Positions 49,113-58,230 of a stretch of 64,000 nt of DNA are shown here, in pieces. The notes under the pieces are model-generated. The model ran no database searches, was not told the DNA's origin, and saw nothing but the letters and a program-made list of their open reading frames with translations. This stretch comes from an uncultured Altererythrobacter sp. (GTDB lineage: Bacteria > Pseudomonadota > Alphaproteobacteria > Sphingomonadales > Sphingomonadaceae): the NCBI GenBank assembly GCA_946886565.1, contig CAMPIX010000003.1:124001-188000 (forward strand), written 5' to 3'. The translations under genes and the position numbers were made by a program. Position 1 is the first letter of the stretch. The number at the start of each line of letters is the position of its first letter.

Positions 49113-50606
49113 TTACTCGGCCGGTTCCTCGAGCCAGCCGCCGGTGAAGCCGAGCCTCTCGAGGCCGCGGCGGATGTGCGGGTTCTTGCGCATCGTGCGC
49201 CAGATCAGGCCGCTGCGGTGGTTCTCGAGCATCGCCAGGATCGGCCCCTGGTCGATCCCGAGATGGTCGCGTGCGATCCAGCCGAGTTCGGGGTCGACCG
49301 TGCCGCTCGGGCTGCCGGCCTCGACGAAAGTGTAGCTCGGATTGAACGCGTCCTTGAAGCCGTAGCGGGTATAGAGCTTGTCGCCATAGGCTTCGCGCAT
49401 GTTCATCAGCGCGTCGATCGTCACCTCGGGCGCGAAGGGCACCGAGCCGCCGGCCGCGGTCGGCACCACCGTGCCGTCGTCGACCACGCGTTCGGCGCTG
49501 ACGCCGCGCGCGGCATAGCCCATGAACTCGCGCGGCTCGCCGTTGACCTCGCGGCCGTTCGCGGCGCCGGTGGGTCCGTCGGAGGCAGTCCAGCCCCAGA
49601 TGTCCGCCGAGTAACCGATCCAGTCGTTGGGATTGTCGGCCCCGTAGGCGCGCTGGCTCAGCGTCGCGCGGCGGCTGTTCTCGAAATAATCGATGCCCTT
49701 GCCGCGCATGAATTCGTCCTGGATGCCGCGGAAATCGACCCAGACGTGGCTGTACTGATGGCCGAACAGCGGCTCGAACTGGAGATGTTCGTAACCGTAG
49801 TAGGTACCCCAGTCCTCCTCGAGGTTCGCCGCCCAGCCGGTGTCCCACGCCGCCTTGCCCACCGGGTGCGTCGGCGATCCGGCGGCGAGGATGTAGACGA
49901 GCATGCCCTCGTTGTACCCGACCCAGTCGTGGGGTTCGCACTGCCCGTTCGCGGCACCTTCGGGCTTCCAGCCCATCGAGATCGCTTTGCCGCTCCCGCC
50001 ATTGCCGGAGGGCTTGTTGCAGTTCTCGCGCTGCGCCCAGGTCCAGTCAGTACGGCGATAGATTCTCTCGGCAAGATCGCGGATTTCCGCCTCGACCGGC
50101 GTTTCGCGGTCGAAATAGCTTTGTGCGAACAACACCCCGCCGAGCAGCAGCGTGGTGTCCACGGTCGACAGTTCGGTCTGCTTGAAGCGCGTGCCGTCGT
50201 CATTCTTGAGGAAGTGGTAGAAGAACCCCTTGTAGCCGGTATTGCCGACCGGCTCCGGGCCCTGCGGCGCATCCCAGTAAAACTCGAGGCAGTCGCGCGT
50301 CCGCTCCGCCGCTGCCTCGCGGCTGACGTATCCGCGCTCCGCCCCGATCCCGTAAGCGGTGAGCGCGAATCCGGTCGCGGCAATCGAGGAGAACGGATTG
50401 CTCGGCCAGCGATCGGGCGCGAGGCAACGCTCGGTGCCGGTGGTTTCCCAGAAATAATCGAACGTGCGGCGCGAGAGGTCTTCGACGAACGTGGCTTGGC
50501 CGGCCGTGTGCGCAGGGGCCGGGACGACCGGCCCGGAGGCCGGCATCGCGCATCCGGCGAGGGCGGTGGCGGCGAAAAGGGCGGTGAGGCGCGCGGCAAA
50601 AGACAC
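49113..50606 (-). CDS. GH144-like glucanase lipoprotein (glycoamylase-like family)
   Basis: 497 residues with lipobox LAGC (C19). After a short linker comes a helical barrel of the glycoamylase-like family: RRTFDYFWETTG, ATGFALTAYGIGAE, NTGYKGFFYHFL and TELSTVDTTLLLGG with conserved acidic residues; later GHQYSHVWVDFRGIQDEFM. Characterised GH144 members are endo-beta-1,2-glucanases; database entries call them glucoamylase family. The exact linkage is not provable here. On the minus strand behind a terminator after the TonB receptor gene, and convergent with the EEP gene. Confidence 0.82.
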   Translation of the reverse strand: MSFAARLTALFAATALAGCAMPASGPVVPAPAHTAGQATFVEDLSRRTFDYFWETTGTERCLAPDRWPSNPFSSIAATGFALTAYGIGAERGYVSREAAAERTRDCLEFYWDAPQGPEPVGNTGYKGFFYHFLKNDDGTRFKQTELSTVDTTLLLGGVLFAQSYFDRETPVEAEIRDLAERIYRRTDWTWAQRENCNKPSGNGGSGKAISMGWKPEGAANGQCEPHDWVGYNEGMLVYILAAGSPTHPVGKAAWDTGWAANLEEDWGTYYGYEHLQFEPLFGHQYSHVWVDFRGIQDEFMRGKGIDYFENSRRATLSQRAYGADNPNDWIGYSADIWGWTASDGPTGAANGREVNGEPREFMGYAARGVSAERVVDDGTVVPTAAGGSVPFAPEVTIDALMNMREAYGDKLYTRYGFKDAFNPSYTFVEAGSPSGTVDPELGWIARDHLGIDQGPILAMLENHRSGLIWRTMRKNPHIRRGLERLGFTGGWLEEPAE

Positions 50607-50639
50607 GTTCGTCTCCTAGCTGTGCTGAGGAAAATGGGC

Positions 50640-50677
50640 AAAAAAAGACCGCCGCGAACCACGCAGGTTCGCGGCGG
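50640..50677 (-). terminator. Rho-independent terminator of the TonB receptor gene
   Basis: CCGCCGCGAACC (50649-50660) and GGTTCGCGGCGG (50666-50677) form a perfect 12-bp stem with a five-base loop; seven A residues (50640-50646) give a U-run on the minus-strand transcript. It lies just after the receptor stop and separates it from the GH144-like gene. Confidence 0.9.
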
Positions 50678-50688
50678 CCCTTGGGAGA

Positions 50689-53600
50689 CTAGAAGCTGAA
50701 ACCAGCCGACAGCTTCACGGTCCGCGGGGGGCCGTCGATGTTGAAGTTATTCAGATTCCGCTCGCCCGTCACCGCGCTGAACGAGTTGTAGTTCCGGTCG
50801 TTGAACAGGTTGATGACGTCCGCGCGGACCCAGATCCGCGTTTCGTCCGACACGAACTTGAGCGGGATGTACTTCGTCAGCGCGAGGTCCATCTGTCGAT
50901 AGCCCCAGCGGTCGCCGTTGCCCTCGGTCTCGATCGAGGAGACGTCGCGGGACGACGGATCGCCTTCCACGAAGGTAAAGCGGGTCAAGTAACGTGGCGA
51001 GGCGATCTGAAACTTGCCCGAAAGCACGAAGCCGTACGGAATATCCACCGTGCCCGCCATGACGAGGCGATGCTTGCGCACACCAGCCGATCGCACGAAC
51101 GGGTAATCCTCGATGCTCGGGAAATCGAGCGAGAACGTCTCGCCGAACTGCCGGTTCTCCTCAGCCAAGGTGAAGGTGTACGTCGTCGTCAAGCTCCACG
51201 GGGAGGTCTGAGTGTACTGCTTGTTCAGCTTCAGATAGGCCGAATCCGCGCTCGTCTCGAGGCCATTGGTGCCGATGATGATCGATCCGAAGGGCCGCGG
51301 GGGATCGCCGAACGGAGCGCCCGGGTTGCCGGTGGGCGGGAAGAAGCTGCCGTCCGGCCGCCGATTGCCAAGCAGATAAGCAAAGCCATCCTTACTCTCG
51401 ATATGCGAGTAGCCGACCTCGGCATCGAGAAGATTGAAACGACCGCGCAGGCCGAGGCTGAACTGATCCGAATATGGGACCTTCAGATCGTTGTTGATGA
51501 ACCGTAGTTCGCGCCCGGCGCCCGCCGGAGCGTTCGCGATCAGCTGCTCGCGGCCCTCTGGTGTCAAATAGATGGGATCGAACGGCACGCAGGTCGGGCT
51601 CGGCGTGCAGGTGTTGTCCGGATCGCCGGTGATGAAATTAAACGTCCGGTTCGAAGCGAGCCCCTGTGCGATCTCCTGCTGGAGGAAATCGAACTGATTG
51701 CGATCGTATGACCGACCGTAGCCCCCGAAGATCACGAAGCGGCTCGCGTCATCGAGTTCGTAGCTGAAGCCGATCCGCGGCTGGATAGCGCCCATGAACG
51801 CCTCGCGTTCGCTACCGGTCGAGATGTAGTCGTTGATGTCGTAGTTGGCGTTAACGAGGTTCGGATAGTTTTCCGGACCGACCGCAGCCACCTGCTCGGG
51901 ATCGTGGACATAGTCGAGGAACGCCGGGGTCTCCTCGTAATCCCAACGGACGCCGAGGTTGAGCGTCAGCCGGTCGGTCACATCCCAATCGTCTTGCGCG
52001 TAGATGCCGAACTGGAAGTTATCCGAACTGATGTTCGGATCGCCCACCCCCTCGGGTGCGCTCAGCTCGACCCGGTAGGGAATCTCGTCGTTGAATGTCC
52101 CCCCGTTCGGATTGAAGCTGGTGTTGAAGGTGTAGATCGGATTGATGCGGTTTCGCTGGAACGAGTTCAGGGTCACCCACTTGGCCTTGGCGCCCACCTT
52201 GATCGTGTGGCCTTCGAAACCGGTGTAGGTAAAATCGTCCTGGACGAGCCAGCCCTTCTGACCCTTGTCCTGGAAGTTCGTTCCACCCCCGATACGCAGA
52301 ATGTCACCCGTGCGCGACGTTCCATCGCTGTTAGAGACGGTTGCGCGGAAGACGTAGTTGTCTTGGATCAGGAAGGGGCGCGGGCCCCATGTCACGTCCT
52401 CGTAGGATACCTTGAAGTCGTTGATCCAGGTGTCTTCGGTGTGCTCCCAGCGCGCAAGGCCGCGCCATTCCTCGACCTTGGCGATCGTGCGCGTGGAAAA
52501 GGCCGAAAGCCCGCTGTTGAACGATTCACCCGATTCGTCGCGGTATTTGACCGAGAACTCGAACAAATCCTTGATCGAAGGCGAAAAGTCGATCTTGCCG
52601 AAATAGAGGTTCTCGTTGAACTCTTCGTTGAAGGAGCCGAACCGATCCTGATATTCGGACGGGAAGAAACTCACCGGCAGGTCGAGACCCGGGCTCACGT
52701 CGCGCGGTTCGATCCGCCGCTTGCCTTCGTAGGTCACGAAGAAGTGCATGATATCCTCGATGATCGGGCCGCCGAGCGCGCCGCCGAACTGAAGATCGCG
52801 GGTGCGGATCTTCTCGCCATCGCGAAGCTCGTTCGGCGTCGGGGCGCGAAAATCCTGGTCGGTGTAGTCGACGAATCCTTCGCCGTGAAACTCGTTGGTT
52901 CCTGATTTGGTGACCGCAGTGATCGCCACCGAGCTCACTTGGTCGAACTCGGCTTTATAGTTGGAGCTGATCACGCGGTACTCACCGATCGCCAACTGGG
53001 GGAACGGATTGCCTTGGGTCGAATCCTGGCCTGTGATGCCGTTCTTGAGCACGTAGTCCTTCTGCCCGACGCCATCGATGAAGACATTGACCGTGCGGCT
53101 GTCCTGCGCCCCACCCTGCAAGCGCGATTGACCACTCGAATTGGTGATGAATTGCACGCCCGGCGCAAGATCGGCAAAGGCGAGGAAGTTGCGGTTGTTC
53201 TGCGGCAGTTGCTCGATCAGCCGCTGACTGATTGTGATGCCGATCTCACCGCCTTCCATCGTGCGGATGCGGTCGGCGACGACGATGATCTCGTTGCCGG
53301 TCGCGGCCACCTGCTCCCCTTCGGGCGCGGGCACGGTCGTGACCTCGGCGAGGTCGAAGTCGAGCGCCGCGTCCTGCGCGACCGCAAGATCGAATTCATC
53401 GGTGCTCTGCACGCCTCGCGCAGTGGTAATCTCGAGACGATAGGTTCCGGGCCGGAGCGACGCGAAATTATAGTTGCCATCCGCGTCGACCGTCGAGGTG
53501 CGGCGGATGCCCGTGTCGACTTCCACCGCGATGACCTGGGTCACACCCTCTGCCCCGGTGATCCGGCCACTGAGCGAGGCGTTCGATTCCTGCGCATGCG

Positions 53601-53712
53601 CGGGCGCGACGAGCGCCAGCGACATCGCGCCGCCGGCGACGCCGATTGCGAGTGCGGCGGCGAGCTTGCGGCCGAAGCCTGCGTTACGGGTGCAAGTGTG
53701 GGTATGCGACAT
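50689..53712 (-). CDS. TonB-dependent outer-membrane receptor with CarboxypepD-like domain
   Basis: 1007 residues from the ATG at 53712, chosen for GGGGAGGAATAC directly upstream. Signal peptide ends in LVAPAHAQ; an N-terminal beta-sandwich (about 30-115, RLEITTARGVQS) resembles the carboxypeptidase regulatory-like domain, then a plug domain and a long beta-barrel ending in aromatic KLSAGFSF. This type (Oar-like/sugar receptors) imports oligosaccharides in Sphingomonadales and Xanthomonadales. Divergent from GH3, with a LacI operator between. Confidence 0.93.
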   Translation of the reverse strand: MSHTHTCTRNAGFGRKLAAALAIGVAGGAMSLALVAPAHAQESNASLSGRITGAEGVTQVIAVEVDTGIRRTSTVDADGNYNFASLRPGTYRLEITTARGVQSTDEFDLAVAQDAALDFDLAEVTTVPAPEGEQVAATGNEIIVVADRIRTMEGGEIGITISQRLIEQLPQNNRNFLAFADLAPGVQFITNSSGQSRLQGGAQDSRTVNVFIDGVGQKDYVLKNGITGQDSTQGNPFPQLAIGEYRVISSNYKAEFDQVSSVAITAVTKSGTNEFHGEGFVDYTDQDFRAPTPNELRDGEKIRTRDLQFGGALGGPIIEDIMHFFVTYEGKRRIEPRDVSPGLDLPVSFFPSEYQDRFGSFNEEFNENLYFGKIDFSPSIKDLFEFSVKYRDESGESFNSGLSAFSTRTIAKVEEWRGLARWEHTEDTWINDFKVSYEDVTWGPRPFLIQDNYVFRATVSNSDGTSRTGDILRIGGGTNFQDKGQKGWLVQDDFTYTGFEGHTIKVGAKAKWVTLNSFQRNRINPIYTFNTSFNPNGGTFNDEIPYRVELSAPEGVGDPNISSDNFQFGIYAQDDWDVTDRLTLNLGVRWDYEETPAFLDYVHDPEQVAAVGPENYPNLVNANYDINDYISTGSEREAFMGAIQPRIGFSYELDDASRFVIFGGYGRSYDRNQFDFLQQEIAQGLASNRTFNFITGDPDNTCTPSPTCVPFDPIYLTPEGREQLIANAPAGAGRELRFINNDLKVPYSDQFSLGLRGRFNLLDAEVGYSHIESKDGFAYLLGNRRPDGSFFPPTGNPGAPFGDPPRPFGSIIIGTNGLETSADSAYLKLNKQYTQTSPWSLTTTYTFTLAEENRQFGETFSLDFPSIEDYPFVRSAGVRKHRLVMAGTVDIPYGFVLSGKFQIASPRYLTRFTFVEGDPSSRDVSSIETEGNGDRWGYRQMDLALTKYIPLKFVSDETRIWVRADVINLFNDRNYNSFSAVTGERNLNNFNIDGPPRTVKLSAGFSF

Positions 53713-53816
53713 GTATTCCTCCCCATGATCGGCCGCACTCTCAGTGCGATCCGACAAAGCGCGTTAATGGCCGCAGCCCCTGACAGCCGGCGACCGAATC
53801 AATCTGTGCAAGGGTC

Positions 53817-53846
53817 TTGTAACCGGTTTCATATGCCCTGTATAGC
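53817..53846 (+). promoter_or_regulatory. Promoter of the GH3-sulfatase operon
   Basis: TTGTAA (53817-53822) and TATAGC (53841-53846) are separated by 18 bp and are close to sigma-70 -35 and -10 boxes. The LacI-type operator at 53818-53831 covers the -35, so repressor binding would block RNA polymerase. Confidence 0.6.
53818..53831. promoter_or_regulatory. LacI-type operator, copy 2
   Basis: TGTAACCGGTTTCA, palindromic at six of seven base pairs, with the CG centre expected for LacI-family proteins. It sits in the 219-bp divergent gap between the TonB receptor and GH3 genes and can serve both. Confidence 0.78.
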
Positions 53847-53931
53847 CTTCACCACAGCGCCGATTCCGGCATAGGTATTCACAGGGACAGCTCAGCCCGC
53901 GCACACCGCGGGCGGGCGCAGGGAGAGAACC

Positions 53932-56277
53932 ATGATCAAGTCCGCCAACATCCTGCTCGCCGGCGCGGCGGCCCTCGCGCTCGCCGGATGCGCGACCACG
54001 GCGCAGGTTTCGGGTCAGCGCGCGGCACCCGCCGAGGCGGCCAGCGCGTCGCCAACCGCGGTTCCGATCGAGCCCGCGCAGCCCGCATGGGCACAACACG
54101 ATCCCGAAATGGATGCGTTTCTCGACGAGCTGATCGGCAAGATGACGCTGCAGGAAAAGGTCGGCCAGCTGACCTTGCTGACCAGCGATTGGGAATCCAC
54201 CGGCCCGACCATGCGCGAAGGCTACAAGCAGGATATCGCCGCCGGGCGCGTCGGCTCGATCTTCAATGCCTACTCGGCGGAATACACCCGCAACCTGCAG
54301 GAAATGGCGGTCGAGGGCACCCGGCTCGGGATCCCGCTGCTGTTCGGCTACGACGTGATCCACGGCCATCGTACGATCTTTCCGATCTCGCTCGGCGAGG
54401 CGGCAAGCTGGGATCTGGACGCGATCGAGAAATCGGCCCGCGTATCGGCCACCGAGGCTTCGGCGGAAGGCGTCCACTGGACCTTCTCGCCGATGGTCGA
54501 CATCTCGCGCGATCCGCGCTGGGGCCGCGTTTCCGAGGGCGCAGGCGAGGACACCTTCCTCGGCAGCCAGATCGCCAAAGCCCGCGTGCGCGGCTACCAG
54601 GGCGACGATCTGCGCGCGCTCGACACCGTGCTCGCCACCGCCAAGCATTTCGCCGCCTACGGCGCAGCGCAGGCGGGGCGAGACTACCACACGGTCGATA
54701 TCTCCGAGCGCACGCTGCGCGACGTCTACCTGCCACCGTTCAAGGCCGCGCTCGACGAAGGCGTGGCGACCATCATGACCTCGTTCAACGAGTATGACGG
54801 CATCCCGGCGAGCGGCAGCAAATTCCTGCTGACCGACGTGCTGCGCGGAGAATGGGGCTTCGACGGTTTCGTGGTAACCGATTACACCTCGATCAACGAG
54901 ATGGTCCCCCACGGCTATTCGCGCGATCTCGCCCATGCCGGCGAGCAGGCGATCGAGGCCGGGGTCGACATGGACCTGCAGGGCGCGGTGTTCATGGAGC
55001 ACATGGCAAAATCGGTCGAGGAAGGCCGGGTCGACATGGCGCGGATCGACAAGTCCGTGCGCCGCATCCTCGAGATGAAGTACCGGCTCGGCCTGTTCGA
55101 AGACCCCTATCGCTATTCGAGCGTCGAGCGGCAGGAAGCCACGCTCTACAAGCCGGAATTCCTCGAGGCGGCGCGCGACGTGGCGCGCAAGTCGATGGTC
55201 CTGCTCAAGAACGAGGGCGACGTGCTGCCGCTCGTCGCCGGCGCCGACCGGATCGCGCTGATCGGCCCGCTGGCCGACAGCAAGACCGACATGATCGGCA
55301 GCTGGTCGGCCGCCGGCGATCGCCAGACCCGGCCCGTCACCATCCTCGAAGGGATCGAGGCGCGCGCCGGCGACGGCGTGACGGTCGAATACGCCAAGGG
55401 CGCGAGCTATGCGTTCGAGGACGAGGGCAAGACCGACGGCTTCGCCGAAGCGCTCGCGCTGGCCGAAAAGTCCGACGTGATCGTGGCCGCGATGGGCGAG
55501 CGCTGGGACATGACCGGCGAGGCGGCGAGCCGCACCTCGCTCGACCTGCCCGGCAACCAGACCGCCCTGCTCAAGCAGCTCGTCGCGACGGGCAAGCCGG
55601 TGGTGCTGGTGGTGCTGAGCGGTCGGCCGAACACGATCACCTGGGCGGACGAGAACGTCGATGCGATCCTGCACGCCTGGTATCCGGGCACGCAGGGCGG
55701 CCATGCGGTCGCCGACGTCCTGTTCGGCGACTACAACCCCGCGGGCAGCCTGCCGATGACCTTCCCGCGCACTGTCGGCCAGGTGCCGATCCACTACGAC
55801 ATGAAGAACACCGGCCGCCCGATCGAACTGGGCGCACCGGGGGCGAAATACGTCTCGCGCTATCTCAACACGCCCAACGATCCGCTCTACCGCTTCGGCT
55901 ACGGGCTCAGCTACACCGACTTCGGCTATTCGCCGGTCACGCTGTCGAGCGCCACGATCGGCCCCGACGGCACGCTCACCGCGAGCGCCACGGTCACCAA
56001 CACCGGCGAGCGCGCGGGCGAGGAAGTGGTGCAGCTCTACATCCGCGATCTCGTCGGCTCGGTGACCCGACCGGTTCAGGAGCTGAAGGGCTTCGAGAAG
56101 ATCATGCTCCAGCCCGGCGAATCGCGCACGGTCAGCTTCACGATCGAGCCCGAGGATCTCGCCTTCACCCGCGCCGACATGACGCACGGGTGGGAGCCGG
56201 GCGAGTTCCAGCTGTGGATCGCCCCGTCCTCGGGCGCGAAGGCGAGCACGCCGGTGACCTTCACGATCACGGAGTAG
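53932..56277 (+). CDS. GH3 beta-glucosidase lipoprotein (BglX-like)
   Basis: 781 residues with lipobox LAGC (C20). Family 3 layout: N-terminal barrel (about 60-385) with KHFAAYGAAQAGRDYH and nucleophile D317 in GFVVTDYTSINEM; C-terminal sandwich (about 410-640) with GERWDMTGEAASR as the likely acid/base region; fibronectin-like domain (about 690-775). It releases glucose from beta-gluco-oligosaccharides in the periplasm or at the outer membrane. Four bases before the sulfatase gene, so one transcript. Under a LacI-type operator. Confidence 0.95.
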   Translation: MIKSANILLAGAAALALAGCATTAQVSGQRAAPAEAASASPTAVPIEPAQPAWAQHDPEMDAFLDELIGKMTLQEKVGQLTLLTSDWESTGPTMREGYKQDIAAGRVGSIFNAYSAEYTRNLQEMAVEGTRLGIPLLFGYDVIHGHRTIFPISLGEAASWDLDAIEKSARVSATEASAEGVHWTFSPMVDISRDPRWGRVSEGAGEDTFLGSQIAKARVRGYQGDDLRALDTVLATAKHFAAYGAAQAGRDYHTVDISERTLRDVYLPPFKAALDEGVATIMTSFNEYDGIPASGSKFLLTDVLRGEWGFDGFVVTDYTSINEMVPHGYSRDLAHAGEQAIEAGVDMDLQGAVFMEHMAKSVEEGRVDMARIDKSVRRILEMKYRLGLFEDPYRYSSVERQEATLYKPEFLEAARDVARKSMVLLKNEGDVLPLVAGADRIALIGPLADSKTDMIGSWSAAGDRQTRPVTILEGIEARAGDGVTVEYAKGASYAFEDEGKTDGFAEALALAEKSDVIVAAMGERWDMTGEAASRTSLDLPGNQTALLKQLVATGKPVVLVVLSGRPNTITWADENVDAILHAWYPGTQGGHAVADVLFGDYNPAGSLPMTFPRTVGQVPIHYDMKNTGRPIELGAPGAKYVSRYLNTPNDPLYRFGYGLSYTDFGYSPVTLSSATIGPDGTLTASATVTNTGERAGEEVVQLYIRDLVGSVTRPVQELKGFEKIMLQPGESRTVSFTIEPEDLAFTRADMTHGWEPGEFQLWIAPSSGAKASTPVTFTITE

Positions 56278-56281
56278 CACG

Positions 56282-57958
56282 ATGCACGGCCGCCGCTGGA
56301 CCGCCTTCCTCGCCCCGCTCGCAGCGCTGGCGCTGCCCGCCTGCGCCACGCTGCCGCAGGACGCGCCGCGCGCCGCGGCGGCGGCGCCGGAGGAGGAACA
56401 GCGGCGGCCGAACATCGTCTTCATCATGTCGGACGATCACGCCTACCAGGCGGTCTCCGCCTATGGCGGTCCGCTGGCCCCGCTGGCCCCGACGCCCAAC
56501 ATCGACCGGATCGCACGGAACGGCGCGATCTTCACCAACAGCTACGTCACCAACTCGCTCTGCGGGCCCAGCCGCGCGACGATGCTCACCGGCCAGTTCA
56601 GCCATATGCACGGCTTCACCCAGAACGGGCAGAAGTTCGACAACGGGGTGTGGAACTGGGTCCGCGAGCTCGGCGGCTCGGGCTACAATACCGCGCTGTT
56701 CGGCAAGTGGCACCTCAACTACTCGCCCGAGGGTGCCGGGATCGACGACTGGAAGGTGCTCGACGATCAGGGCAAGTACTACAATCCCGACATCATCACG
56801 CCCGAGGGCCGCAGCCAGGTCGAAGGCTATGCCACCGACCTCGTCACCGACTACAGCCTCGACTGGCTCGAGCAGCAGCGCGAGGCGGACAAGCCCTTCG
56901 CGATCCTGATCCACCACAAGGCGCCGCACCGCAACTTCATGCCCGCGATCCGCCACCTGCAGAAGTACCTCGGCACCGAATTCCCCGTGCCGACCAACTA
57001 TTTCGACCACTACGACGGCCGCCCCGCCGCCGCGGCGCAGGAAATGAACGTCTATCGCGACATGTACGAGGGCCACGACCTCCACATGACCGAGGAAGTC
57101 GGCTCGAGCGAGCTGCGCTACGACCGCTGGCCCGACGATTTCGCCCGCATGACCCCCGAACAGCGCGCCGCGTGGGACCGACTCATGCAGGCGAGCAACG
57201 ACGCGATGAACGCCGCCGACCTCCACGGCCGCGAGATGGCGCTGTGGAAATACCAGCGCTACATGAACCAGTACCTCGCCACCGTGACCGCGGTGGACGA
57301 GAGCGTCGGCCGCGTGCTCGACTGGCTGGAAGCGACCGGGCTCGATGAAAACACGATCGTGATCTACACCTCCGACCAGGGCTTCTACCTCGGCGAGCAC
57401 GGCTGGTTCGACAAGCGCTTCATGTACGAGGAATCGCTGCGCACCCCGCTGGTGATGCAGTACCCGGGGCACATCGCGCCCGGCACGCGGATCGAGGCGC
57501 CGGTGCAGAACGTCGACTACGCCCCGACCTTCCTCGATCTCGCCGGCCTGCCCGATCGCGAGACGATCCAGGGCCGCTCGATGCGCGAGGTGCTCGACGG
57601 CGAGGCCCCGGCCGACTGGCGCGAGGACATCTACTACCACTACTACGAGTATCCCGGCTTCCACTCGGTCCGCGCGCACTACGGCGTGCGCACCGACCGC
57701 TACAAGCTGATCCGCTTCTATGGCGACATCAACCAGTGGGAATTCTACGACCTCGCAACCGACCCGCATGAAATGCACAACCGCATCGCCGACCCCAAGG
57801 TCCAGCCGATCGTGGCGGAGCTAAAGATGAAGCTGGTGGAGCTGCGACAGAAGTACAAGGACAGCGACGGCCCCGCGGTGAGCGACCCGCTAACCGCGGT
57901 GGCGAAGGGACGGCGGGATGCGGAGGCTGCGGCTGGAATTGGGGAGCATGCGCATTAG
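56282..57958 (+). CDS. Type I sulfatase lipoprotein
   Basis: 558 residues with lipobox LPAC (C21). The metal-binding pair is D51-D52 in IMSDDHAYQ; the formylglycine site is C94 in SLCGPSRATMLTGQ, matching CxPSR. Later KWHLNYSPEG, HHKAPH and TSDQGFYLGEHGW are classic sulfatase segments. It removes sulfate esters from a saccharide. A formylglycine-generating enzyme or anSME must come from elsewhere; neither is in the window. Co-transcribed with GH3. Confidence 0.94.
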   Translation: MHGRRWTAFLAPLAALALPACATLPQDAPRAAAAAPEEEQRRPNIVFIMSDDHAYQAVSAYGGPLAPLAPTPNIDRIARNGAIFTNSYVTNSLCGPSRATMLTGQFSHMHGFTQNGQKFDNGVWNWVRELGGSGYNTALFGKWHLNYSPEGAGIDDWKVLDDQGKYYNPDIITPEGRSQVEGYATDLVTDYSLDWLEQQREADKPFAILIHHKAPHRNFMPAIRHLQKYLGTEFPVPTNYFDHYDGRPAAAAQEMNVYRDMYEGHDLHMTEEVGSSELRYDRWPDDFARMTPEQRAAWDRLMQASNDAMNAADLHGREMALWKYQRYMNQYLATVTAVDESVGRVLDWLEATGLDENTIVIYTSDQGFYLGEHGWFDKRFMYEESLRTPLVMQYPGHIAPGTRIEAPVQNVDYAPTFLDLAGLPDRETIQGRSMREVLDGEAPADWREDIYYHYYEYPGFHSVRAHYGVRTDRYKLIRFYGDINQWEFYDLATDPHEMHNRIADPKVQPIVAELKMKLVELRQKYKDSDGPAVSDPLTAVAKGRRDAEAAAGIGEHAH

Positions 57959-58230
57959 GGGATGGTAGGTCACAGGATCGACCACCGGTGGCTGTTTTGC
58001 GCCCTCATCTTGGACACTCAGCCGCCTCGCCTATAATGCTGATCGCTGCCGTTCGTTCAATCTGGTGTCGATGGCAGCTACACGCTCTGATGTCCGACGT
58101 TCGAGCATTATCCTTGAGCGCCGGGAATAAGATCGGCAGCACCCTGATGCTACGAGCGGCCCCCAATGTTCGAAATGAGTGAGAAGCGGTCTTCTTAGCA
58201 AAGGGGTCGGCCGGCAGTCCCCAGCCGCTC

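Noticed and set aside
53764..56427. 887-codon minus-strand frame opposite GH3
   Set aside because: Antisense to the GH3 gene; low-complexity Arg/Ala/Val-rich product.
57988..58182. 64-codon frame after the sulfatase
   Set aside because: No ribosome binding site and no similarity I can recognise; the region looks non-coding or decayed.
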